Below, piece after piece: positions 1 through 6,915 of a stretch of 64,000 bases of DNA (its first letter is position 1; each line of letters begins with the position of its first letter). Source of the stretch: Nonomuraea candida (GTDB lineage: Bacteria; Actinomycetota; Actinomycetes; Streptosporangiales; Streptosporangiaceae). Both the position numbers and the translations under genes were made by a program. The notes under the pieces were generated by a model that did not search any database, had not been told where the DNA came from, and saw nothing but the letters and a program-made list of their open reading frames with translations. The DNA is taken from assembly GCF_000725485.1 (NCBI RefSeq), contig NZ_JOAG01000024.1, positions 1 to 64,000 of the forward strand. The letters are read 5' to 3'.

Positions 1-1077
1 CACCCTCACCGCCCTTCCCCGCCCTGGGCCGGCCACCCGCCTTCCCCGTCGTGGAGCGGCCACCCGGAACCCCTCCCGCCTTCCCCGTCGTGGAGCGGCC
101 ACCCGGAACCCCTCCCGCCCTCCCCGTCCTGGGACGGCTACCCGCACCCTCACCCGCCCTCCCCCGGGGACGGTGGCGGGCTGGAGACCGGGTGGTTGCG
201 GCGGGAGGCGCGGGGGCTGAGCGCCGAGCGCCGGTTCCTGGTGGCGGCCGTCGCGGACTTCCACCGGGCCGGCCTGTACGAGGCCGCGTGGCGGCTGGCC
301 TTCTACCTGACGCCGCTGTTCGAGCTGGGCGCGCACCACGACGACTGGCACGCCACGACGGCGACCGGGCTGGACGCGGCCAGGGCGGCGGGCCACCGGC
401 ACGGCGAGGCGCTCCTGCTGCGGGGCCTGGCCGACCTGCACCGGGCGGAGGGCCGCATGGAGGCGGCGGCAGCGGCGCTGCGGGCGGCCCAGCCGCTGGT
501 GGACGGGCTGGAGCTGGCCCGGATCACGCTCAGGCTGGGCCTGGTCCAGGCCGCCTCGGCAGCCGCCCGATCCGGAGGGCCGCAGAGGGGAGGTGCGCGG
601 CCGGGGCGGCTGGGGGAGGCCGAGCGGGCGTTCGTGCGGGCGTTGCAGGTGTTCGAGGAGGCCGGTGACCGGCGCGGCCGGGCCGACACGTTGCGCGCGC
701 TCGGCTCGTTGCGGGGCGACGAGGCCGCGCTGCGCGAGAGCCTGGCCGCCTACCAGGAGCTGGGCGACCCGCGCGGCGAGGCGGAGGCGCTGCTCGACCT
801 GGCCAGGCTGCATCTGGCCGCCGGCCGCCACGCCCAGGCCCGCGACCACGTGGAGCGCCGGCTGCGGATCAACCGCCGCCTGGGCGACCGGTTGCCGGAG
901 GCGGTGGCGCTGCTCGTACGGGCGGAGATCGAGCTGGACCTCGGCGACCTCGATGGGGTGGTTGAGACCCTTGCGCGAGCTATGGCAGAGTTTGACCGCC
1001 TCGGTGACGCGCAGGGCAGGGCCGGGGCCGAACGGCTCGCGCAGGAGGCCCGCAAGCGGCGTGGCCTGCGGATTTAG
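1..1077 (+). CDS. C-terminal TPR region of an AfsR/SARP- or NB-ARC-type regulator (5' end outside window)
   Basis: The reading frame is open from the first base, so only the C-terminal part (358 codons) is present; any TTG or GTG in this stretch is internal. The segment from about nt 190 (WLRREARGLSAERRFLVAAVADFHRAG) resembles the start of the helical TPR superstructure that follows the NB-ARC domain in actinobacterial SARP/STAND regulators, and Ala/Leu-rich helix pairs continue to the stop. TPRs in such proteins hold the ATPase off or bind a ligand. Just before the first helix lies a proline-rich linker of near-identical 13-codon units (nt 40-156). Family assignment is by pattern only; the DNA-binding and NTPase domains are not visible. 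The stop is TAG at 1075-1077. Confidence 0.7.
   Translation, partial: HPHRPSPPWAGHPPSPSWSGHPEPLPPSPSWSGHPEPLPPSPSWDGYPHPHPPSPGDGGGLETGWLRREARGLSAERRFLVAAVADFHRAGLYEAAWRLAFYLTPLFELGAHHDDWHATTATGLDAARAAGHRHGEALLLRGLADLHRAEGRMEAAAAALRAAQPLVDGLELARITLRLGLVQAASAAARSGGPQRGGARPGRLGEAERAFVRALQVFEEAGDRRGRADTLRALGSLRGDEAALRESLAAYQELGDPRGEAEALLDLARLHLAAGRHAQARDHVERRLRINRRLGDRLPEAVALLVRAEIELDLGDLDGVVETLARAMAEFDRLGDAQGRAGAERLAQEARKRRGLRI
40..156 (+). repeat. 39-bp in-frame tandem repeat (three units) encoding a Pro-rich linker
   Basis: Three consecutive 39-bp units (40-78, 79-117, 118-156) encode PSPSWSGHPEPLP with few changes; a degenerate partial unit (PSPPWAGHP) precedes them at 13-39. Because the unit is 13 codons, copy number can change without a frameshift. 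It forms the linker directly upstream of the TPR helices of the regulator. Confidence 0.85.
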
Positions 1078-1151
1078 CCGACTATGCGGATGCTGAAGGT
1101 CGTCTCCCTAGGGTGAGGGCCACATCCCCGACAACGAAGGTGACCACATCG

Positions 1152-1751
1152 ATGCGTAAGACGTTCGCGCTGGTCGTCGTGGCTGTCGCGCTGGCCTCCG
1201 GCTGCGGCGTGCTGCCGGGGCCGCAGGGCGGCGGCGGCGAGGAGAGGCAGTCGCAGGCGGCGACGGCGACGGAGGAGAGCCCGGTCACGCAGACGCCCGC
1301 CCCGGCGGAGCCGGAGCAGAGCGCGCCGCCGCAGGAGACGAAGGTGATCGCCACCCGTGAGGCCAAGGTCGGCTCGGGCGACATGTACGGCTCCGCCCGC
1401 GCCGACATCACCGAACTGAAGCGCCAGGGCCGCACCGTCAGCCTGAGCTGGACGGTCACCGCCACCGACGGCAAGGTCAACCTGCACAACGGCATGGGCA
1501 CGGGCACGTTCGACTACACCGTCTCCGGCGTCTCCCTGATCGACCCGGTGAACGCCAAGCGCTACCGGGTGGCCCGCAACGGCACCGGGGAGGACGCGAA
1601 GTGCGTGTGCTCCGGCACCCAGGGGCAGTTCCTGGAGTCGGGCGAGGCGTCCACGCTCTACGCGGTGTTCGCGGCCCCGCCGGCGGACGTCACGAAGGTC
1701 AACGTGGAGCTGCCCATGATCGGCGTGCTGACCGATGTTCCGATCTCTTAG
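1152..1751 (+). CDS. secreted lipoprotein of unknown function
   Basis: This 199-residue protein starts with a lipoprotein signal peptide: basic MRK, a hydrophobic stretch, then a lipobox ending ASGC (Cys18), so it should be diacylglyceryl-modified and held on the outer face of the membrane. A charged, Gln/Glu/Pro-rich linker leads to a C-terminal domain of about 130 residues with a beta-rich look (alternating polar/hydrophobic runs and two close cysteines in CVCSG). I do not recognise the family. ATG 1152 is chosen because an AAGGTGA ribosome site lies 7 bases upstream and the signal peptide begins there; an in-frame start at 1113 would bury it. The stop lies inside the next gene (17-nt overlap), implying co-translation with the OmpA-domain protein. 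Confidence 0.75.
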   Translation: MRKTFALVVVAVALASGCGVLPGPQGGGGEERQSQAATATEESPVTQTPAPAEPEQSAPPQETKVIATREAKVGSGDMYGSARADITELKRQGRTVSLSWTVTATDGKVNLHNGMGTGTFDYTVSGVSLIDPVNAKRYRVARNGTGEDAKCVCSGTQGQFLESGEASTLYAVFAAPPADVTKVNVELPMIGVLTDVPIS

Positions 1752-2271
1752 CGTCGCGCTCGCGCTCGTCCTGACCCCCGCCCCCAGCCCGCCGGCGGAC
1801 GCCGCCGGCGCGGTCGAGGACCTCGTGCTGCCCGTCGAGGACATCATCGGCGAGGTCGAGTCCATGGACGGCACCGAGAGCGAGAGCAAGCAGGGGCGGC
1901 AGGTGACGGTGGCGGTGACCAGCGACGTGCTGTTCGCGCTGGACAAGTGGCAGCTCACGGCCAGGGCGAAGCAGCGGCTGGCGAAGGTGGCCGAGAAGGT
2001 GGACGCCGAGGGGGCCGGCGGCGTGGTCAAGGTGGAGGGGCACACCGACGACCAGGGCGCGGAGGCGTACAACAGGGGGTTGTCGCGGCGGCGGGCGCAG
2101 GCCGTCGAGAGCGCGATGCGCGGGCTGCTGACGACCCCGGGCGTGACGCTGGAGGCCCACGGGTACGGCGAGAGCCGGCCCAAGCTGCCCAACCTGGTCG
2201 AGGGCAGGCCCGTCGAGAAGAACCGCGCCAAGAACCGCCGCGTCGAGATCGTCTTCACCGCCAGGCAGTGA
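1735..2271 (+). CDS. exported OmpA-family (peptidoglycan-binding) protein
   Basis: 178 residues. The N-terminus (MFRSLSVALALVLTPAP..ADA) reads as a cleavable signal peptide without a lipobox. The C-terminal 110 residues form an OmpA/MotB-like domain: DVLFALDKWQLTARAKQRL, the GHTDDQG loop, NRGLSRRRAQAV, and KNRRVEIVF at the end, the standard set for non-covalent binding to the diaminopimelate peptide of peptidoglycan. The gene starts inside the lipoprotein gene and is probably translationally coupled to it; the two may act together at the wall. The gene ends 165 bp from the convergent protease gene. Confidence 0.85.
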   Translation: MFRSLSVALALVLTPAPSPPADAAGAVEDLVLPVEDIIGEVESMDGTESESKQGRQVTVAVTSDVLFALDKWQLTARAKQRLAKVAEKVDAEGAGGVVKVEGHTDDQGAEAYNRGLSRRRAQAVESAMRGLLTTPGVTLEAHGYGESRPKLPNLVEGRPVEKNRAKNRRVEIVFTARQ

Positions 2272-2436
2272 CCATCCCGACGGCCATCCCGACGGCCACC
2301 CCGACGAGTCGCACCGAGGACCACCGCGACGACCGGTCCGACGCGCCGCCCGCGGTGGGGTCCTGTCACGGGCGGCGCGCGGTCGTCACTCGCCACGGAG
2401 GGCGAGAGGTCGTCACCGGCTCCGGAACAGCGGTGG

Positions 2437-3549
2437 TCACTCGCCCTGAAGCTGGCCCAGGGTCACGTCGAGCGTCTCGGCGTCCCCTCCGCCCCGGACC
2501 ACGCCGACCCGGACCCGGTCGCCCGGTTTGAGCGTGGTGAGGGTCTCGGCCAGGACCGCCATCGTCGGCGTGTCCTTGCCGTTGATCGAGACGATCACGT
2601 CCCCGGCGCGGATGCCCGCCTTCTCGGCGCCGCCGCCCCGCTCGACGCTCGCCACCCCGACCCCGCTCGGCTGACCGTCGGTGCCGATCACCGTGCTGCC
2701 CCGGATGCCCAGCGCGGCCCGGTGGCTGTTGGTGACCCGGCCGTTCTCGACGATCTGGCGGGCGATGTCGATGGCGGTGTTGCTCGGGATCGCGAAGCCG
2801 ATGCCCGGCGCGGTGCCGCCGCCCAGGGCGGGATCGGTCGCCGCGAGCGTCGGGATGCCGATCACGCGGCCGGTCAGGTCCACGAGGGCGCCGCCGCTGT
2901 TGCCCGGGTTGATCGCGGCCGAGGTCTGGATCGCCCCGGCGATGGTGGCGCCCGGCGAGTCGGGGTTCTGCGGCTCGGTCACCGTACGGCCGAGCGCCGA
3001 GATGATGCCGTTCGTCACGCTGCCGGACAGGCCCAGCGGGTTGCCCATGGCCAGCACGATCTGCCCCACCCGCAGCTTGGCCGAGTCGCCGAAGCGCGCC
3101 GGCCTGAGCCCGTCGGGCCTGTCCACCTTGATCACCGCCAGGTCCCCCGCGGGGAAGGACTTGACCAGCCTGGCCGGCCGGGGAGCGCCGCCGGTGGCGA
3201 TGGTGACGTTCATCTCCGTGGCCTGGCCGACGACGTGCGCGTTGGTGATGATGTGGCCGCGCGAGTCGAACACGATGCCGGAGCCGAGCCCCGCCTTCGT
3301 GGTGATCTGCACGATGGACGGCAGCACCTCCGCGATCACCTTCTCGTACGCCGCCTCCAACGCCTGCGGCGAGCTCGTGGGCGAGCTCGCGGGCGAATCC
3401 GTCGGCGAGCCCGTGGGCGTGCGCGTCCGCGAGGCGGCGGGCGTCGAGGTCTCCGGAGACGGCGCGGGCGTGCCGGTGGACGTCGGAGGAGGCCCGCACC
3501 CGGCGAGCAGTACGGCGGCAGCGGCCAGTGCCGCGGTGGTCTCCCTCAT
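2437..3549 (-). CDS. HtrA/DegP-like S1C serine protease, lipoprotein, one PDZ domain
   Basis: 370 residues. Lipoprotein signal with Cys18 (VLLAGC), then a Pro/Thr/Ser-rich spacer of about 40 residues that holds the protease away from the membrane. The trypsin-like domain carries a complete triad: His105 in ITNAHVVG, Asp136 in GDLAVIKVD and Ser218 in NPGNSGGAL. One PDZ domain follows (GVGVASVERGGGAEKAGIRAGDVIVSINGK). HtrA proteins degrade or refold misfolded exported proteins; a lipid-anchored form with one PDZ is common in Gram-positive bacteria. The start lies 18 bp after the stop of the acyl-CoA synthetase gene, so the two probably share a transcript, although no functional link is obvious. 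Confidence 0.9.
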   Translation of the reverse strand: MRETTAALAAAAVLLAGCGPPPTSTGTPAPSPETSTPAASRTRTPTGSPTDSPASSPTSSPQALEAAYEKVIAEVLPSIVQITTKAGLGSGIVFDSRGHIITNAHVVGQATEMNVTIATGGAPRPARLVKSFPAGDLAVIKVDRPDGLRPARFGDSAKLRVGQIVLAMGNPLGLSGSVTNGIISALGRTVTEPQNPDSPGATIAGAIQTSAAINPGNSGGALVDLTGRVIGIPTLAATDPALGGGTAPGIGFAIPSNTAIDIARQIVENGRVTNSHRAALGIRGSTVIGTDGQPSGVGVASVERGGGAEKAGIRAGDVIVSINGKDTPTMAVLAETLTTLKPGDRVRVGVVRGGGDAETLDVTLGQLQGE

Positions 3550-3567
3550 GGCAGGACACTGCCCAGC

Positions 3568-4998
3568 TCAGCCGGAAAGATACGCCTCCCGCACGTTCCT
3601 CCTGCTCAGCTTGCCGGTCGGGGTACGGGGCAGCGACTCCCGGTACTCGATCACCCGCGGGTGCTTGAGCCTGGCCAGCCGGGGCGCGCAGTGCCGCAGC
3701 AGGTCGGCCGTCAGCTCCTCCCCGCCGGAGACGCCCGGGACCGGCTGGACGAGCGCCACGACCTTCTGCCCCCATTCGTCATCGGGCACGCCGATCACCG
3801 CCACGTCCGCGACCAAGGGGTGTTCGAGCAGCGCCGCCTCGATCTCGGCCGGGTAGATGTTGACCCCGCCGGAGATGATCAGGTCGGTCCGCCGGTCCAG
3901 CAGGAACAGGTAGCCGTCCTCGTCGAGGTAGCCGATGTCGCCGGGCGTGTAGTCGCGCCCGCGCATGGCGGCGGCCGTCTTGTCCGGGTCGCCGTGGTAC
4001 TCGAAGCGGTTGATCCCGCCGATGTAGACCAGCCCGGGGGTGCCGGGCGGCACCTCCCTGCCGTCCTCGTCCACGATCGTGAACGACATCCCCTCCAGCG
4101 CCCTGCCGACCGTGCCCGGCCTGGCCAGCCACTCCTCGGAGGAGACCATGGTGGCCACGGCCGCCTCGGTGGAGCCGTAGTACTCCCACAACACCGGCCC
4201 CAGCCAGTCGATCATCGCCTGCTTGGTGGCGGGCGGGCACGGCGCGGCCCCGTGGTAGAGGTGGGTGAGGGACGACAGGTCGTACGCCTCCCGGTCCGGC
4301 ACCGCCAGCAGCCGGTGGAACATCGTGGGCACCATGAACGCGTTCGTCACCCGGTGCCGCTGGATCAGCTCCAGGGCGGCGGCGGCCTCGAACCGCTCCG
4401 GCGCCACGATCGCGTGCCCGAACTGCAGCGCCATCATGGCCTGGCCGTACGGCGCCGAGTGGTAGAGCTGCGAGCACACCAGGTGCACCCCGCCCATCGG
4501 CAGCCCGAAGTGCTTCCAGCTCTTGCGCATCAGGATCGGGTACAGCTCTTCCGGCGTCAGGTCCAGCAGCCGCCTGCGCACCCCCTTGGGGCGTCCGGTG
4601 GTGCCCGAGGTGTAGAGCATCATGGACCCGGCGCGGCGGTGGGCGGGCGTCGTGGCGGGCTGCCCGGCGATCAGCTCGGCGACCGTGAGGGCGTCCGGCG
4701 CGATCACCACCTTCGCCCCGCAGTCGGCGATGATGTAGTCGATCTCCTCGGCGGTGAAGTGCCAGTTGACAGGGACGAGGTAGGCCCCGATCTGGTACGT
4801 CGCCAGCATCATGGTCAGGGCGTCGAGGCCGTTCTTCAACACGGTCACCACGCAGTCGCCCTGGCGGGTTCCGCGTGAGGTCAGGCCGTTGGAGGCACGG
4901 TTGACGCGCTCCAGCAGGCGGCCGTAGGTGATGCCCTCGTCGCCGAGGAGGGCGGGGCGTTCCGGGTCGTCGGCGGCGATCTCATAGAAACCCCTCAT
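3568..4998 (-). CDS. FadD-type acyl-CoA synthetase
   Basis: 476 residues, ANL superfamily: activates a carboxylate with ATP, then thioesterifies it to CoA. Visible motifs are the P-loop YTSGTTGRPKG (A3), YYGSTEA (A5), the TPGDIGYLDEDGYLFLLDRRTDLIISGGVNIYP hinge region (A7-A8) and the catalytic PRTPTGKLSRR lysine (A10). Its short N-terminal domain and the GVRRRL sequence after the P-loop resemble Mycobacterium FadD4/FadD17-type enzymes, which act on branched or steroid-derived acids; the substrate is inferred. A perfect palindrome, CAGAATTAGATTCTG, lies 15 bp upstream of the ATG and recurs before the acyl-CoA dehydrogenase at 6916, which ties the two genes to one regulator. Confidence 0.88.
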   Translation of the reverse strand: MRGFYEIAADDPERPALLGDEGITYGRLLERVNRASNGLTSRGTRQGDCVVTVLKNGLDALTMMLATYQIGAYLVPVNWHFTAEEIDYIIADCGAKVVIAPDALTVAELIAGQPATTPAHRRAGSMMLYTSGTTGRPKGVRRRLLDLTPEELYPILMRKSWKHFGLPMGGVHLVCSQLYHSAPYGQAMMALQFGHAIVAPERFEAAAALELIQRHRVTNAFMVPTMFHRLLAVPDREAYDLSSLTHLYHGAAPCPPATKQAMIDWLGPVLWEYYGSTEAAVATMVSSEEWLARPGTVGRALEGMSFTIVDEDGREVPPGTPGLVYIGGINRFEYHGDPDKTAAAMRGRDYTPGDIGYLDEDGYLFLLDRRTDLIISGGVNIYPAEIEAALLEHPLVADVAVIGVPDDEWGQKVVALVQPVPGVSGGEELTADLLRHCAPRLARLKHPRVIEYRESLPRTPTGKLSRRNVREAYLSG

Positions 4999-5012
4999 GT
5001 CCGCAGACCTTA

Positions 5013-5027
5013 CAGAATTAGATTCTG
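5013..5027. promoter_or_regulatory. palindromic operator CAGAATTAGATTCTG (copy 1)
   Basis: Perfect inverted repeat (CAGAAT-TAG-ATTCTG) between the divergent synthetase gene (minus, start 4998) and the gene at 5079 (plus). A near-identical element, TAGAATATGATTCTG, is at 6873-6887. The common form AGAATnnGATTCT resembles TetR-family operators of fatty-acid and steroid genes. No candidate repressor gene is adjacent. Confidence 0.7.
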
Positions 5028-5078
5028 CAGAGGGAATAGAGGAATTATCCCGCTCCGTGGTGACGTAACCTCAAGGCC

Positions 5079-6845
5079 ATGGCGGACGACGGCGAGCGCA
5101 AGCGTACATATGATCCACCCACCACCCCGTTCCGCAAGGTCGTCCTGCCCGCGGAAGAGACGGTCAGGATCACGCGGCCTCCGGCGGCCGGATCATCCGG
5201 TCCGGTGAAGCCGTCCACCCCGCCCGAGACCCGACCCACCACCCCGGCCCCGGCCGAGGACCGCCCCGCCAAGGACCGCCCGGCCGAGGACCGCCCGGCG
5301 CAGGAGGGAGCCACGCAGGACCGGGCTACGAAGGACCGTCCCGCCAAGGACCGGTCCGCGCCGGCCAAGCAGCCCACCAAGGACCGCCCTGAGCAGGACC
5401 GCCCTGGGCAGGACCGGGCTACGCAGGACCGGCCGGCGCCGACCCGACCCGCTCAGGACAAGCCCACGCCGCCCCAGCCGGCCAAGCCCGCCTCGGAGCG
5501 TCCCGCGCCGCCCAAGCCCGCGTCGGATCGCCCTGCTCCGGCTCAGCCCGCATCCGCCGGTCCCGCATCGAGTCAGGCCGCGCCGTCCGGTTCCGCGCCG
5601 GGTCAGCCCGCGCCGTCCGGTTCCGCGTCGGGGCAGCCCGCCGCGTCCGGTTCTGCACCGGGTCAGCCCGCTCCGGCTCAGCCCGCTCCGGCTCAGCCCG
5701 CTCCGGCTCAGCCCGCTCCGGCTCAGCCTGCTCCGGCTCGGCCCGTGTCGGAGGGGCCCGTGTCGAGTCGGCCGGTGCAGGATCGGCTGGTCGTTCCGCC
5801 GCCGGGGCGTGCTCCGGGGACCGGACCGGTGCCGGGGGCGGGGCCCGCGCGCATCGGGCCCGGCCCCTCGCCCAGCGGTCCGCACCCCGCCCCGGGGCCC
5901 GGGCCCGTCCAGGGGCCGGGGCTCAACCAGGGGCCCGGTCAGGGATCAGGGCCGGGTCAGGGGGCCGGGCTCCACCAGGGGCCTGGGCTCCACCAGGGGC
6001 CGCGGTTCGGGCAGGGGGCCGGGGCGCAGCAGCAGTACATGCAGCCGCCGCCTCCGCTGCCCCCGCTCCCGCCGCCCCCGGCGGGCCGCCGGCTCGGTGA
6101 CATCCCGATCAAGGCCATCTACCTGGTCGGCGCCATCGTCGGCACGGTCCTGGCCGTGCTGCTGGTCTTCGTCGTGTTCTCCGGCGACGTGCCCACCAGC
6201 CAGGACCCGGCCGAGGAGGTGGTCCGGGTCGCCCCGGTCCCGTCGGTCTCGGCGACCCCGACGGCGACGGCCAGCCCGACGCCGACGGAGACCCCGATCG
6301 TGCTGCCGCCGGTGCCGGCGAGCAAGAAGTACGCCACGCTGTCCGGCACCGCCTCCGCCGTCACCGGCACGATCACCGACAAGACCGTCGGCATCACCTA
6401 CCCGCGCCTGGCCTCGCCGTGGAAGGCCCGGTCGTTCCCGCCGTTCTCGATCGCGCAGCGGATGGGCAAGGTCGCCGTGCCGCACACGGTGATCGCCTCG
6501 GCGATGTACCCCGGCGAGTCCCCGGCCGAGAAGCCGGACTCCAACGCCGACTACCGGGAGATCGCCACCGAGGCCGCCCGCTGGACGATCCGCACCCAGT
6601 ACCCCGAGGGCGCCACCCTGGACGAGTGGACCGCCTCCAAGAAGATCCCGGTGGGCAAGGGCTGGACGCTCGGCTACAAGGTCTCCTACACCTTCGGCGG
6701 CAAGAAGCAGGAGGCCCAGGCCATGGTGACGGTGGTCGAGATCGGCAAGACGAAGCCGGCGATGCTCATGGCCTCGATCCCGGAGACCAACAAGAAGTAC
6801 TGGCGCGACCTGAACACGCTCGCGGAACGGGTTCGTCCCATCTAG
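5079..6845 (+). CDS. single-pass membrane protein with long repetitive disordered cytoplasmic arm
   Basis: 588 residues. Residues 1 to about 340 are low-complexity Pro/Ala/Gln/Asp/Arg sequence: first a block of (K/E/Q)DRPA repeats, then QPAPS.SASG and QPAPA repeats, then a Gly/Pro/Gln block. One transmembrane helix follows (YLVGAIVGTVLAVLLVFVVF), then a Thr/Pro linker and a folded extracytoplasmic domain of about 170 residues ending ETNKKYWRDLNTLAERVRPI. With no signal peptide the disordered arm should be inside and the C-terminal domain outside. I do not recognise the C-terminal domain. The arm is typical of actinobacterial proteins that scaffold or are phosphorylated, but no function is claimed. 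It faces the divergent synthetase gene across the operator at 5013. Confidence 0.75.
   Translation: MADDGERKRTYDPPTTPFRKVVLPAEETVRITRPPAAGSSGPVKPSTPPETRPTTPAPAEDRPAKDRPAEDRPAQEGATQDRATKDRPAKDRSAPAKQPTKDRPEQDRPGQDRATQDRPAPTRPAQDKPTPPQPAKPASERPAPPKPASDRPAPAQPASAGPASSQAAPSGSAPGQPAPSGSASGQPAASGSAPGQPAPAQPAPAQPAPAQPAPAQPAPARPVSEGPVSSRPVQDRLVVPPPGRAPGTGPVPGAGPARIGPGPSPSGPHPAPGPGPVQGPGLNQGPGQGSGPGQGAGLHQGPGLHQGPRFGQGAGAQQQYMQPPPPLPPLPPPPAGRRLGDIPIKAIYLVGAIVGTVLAVLLVFVVFSGDVPTSQDPAEEVVRVAPVPSVSATPTATASPTPTETPIVLPPVPASKKYATLSGTASAVTGTITDKTVGITYPRLASPWKARSFPPFSIAQRMGKVAVPHTVIASAMYPGESPAEKPDSNADYREIATEAARWTIRTQYPEGATLDEWTASKKIPVGKGWTLGYKVSYTFGGKKQEAQAMVTVVEIGKTKPAMLMASIPETNKKYWRDLNTLAERVRPI
5667..5741 (+). 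repeat. 15-bp tandem repeat, five units (QPAPA coding)
   Basis: Five 15-bp units of CCCGCTCCGGCTCAG (the last one diverged) encode successive QPAPA pentapeptides in the disordered arm of the 5079 gene. Related 30-bp units precede them at about 5580-5666. Copy number should vary in frame. Confidence 0.85.
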
Positions 6846-6872
6846 GAGAGGCGGTATGCCAGAAGCATCCTC

Positions 6873-6887
6873 TAGAATATGATTCTG
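6873..6887. promoter_or_regulatory. palindromic operator TAGAATATGATTCTG (copy 2)
   Basis: Inverted repeat AGAAT-ATG-ATTCT, 28 bp upstream of the acyl-CoA dehydrogenase ATG at 6916. It differs from the element at 5013-5027 at three of 15 positions. It lies between the stop of the upstream gene and the GGAGGA ribosome site, so it likely overlaps the promoter. Confidence 0.7.
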
Positions 6888-6915
6888 GGACCGGATCTGC
6901 GCTGGAGGATGAGCA

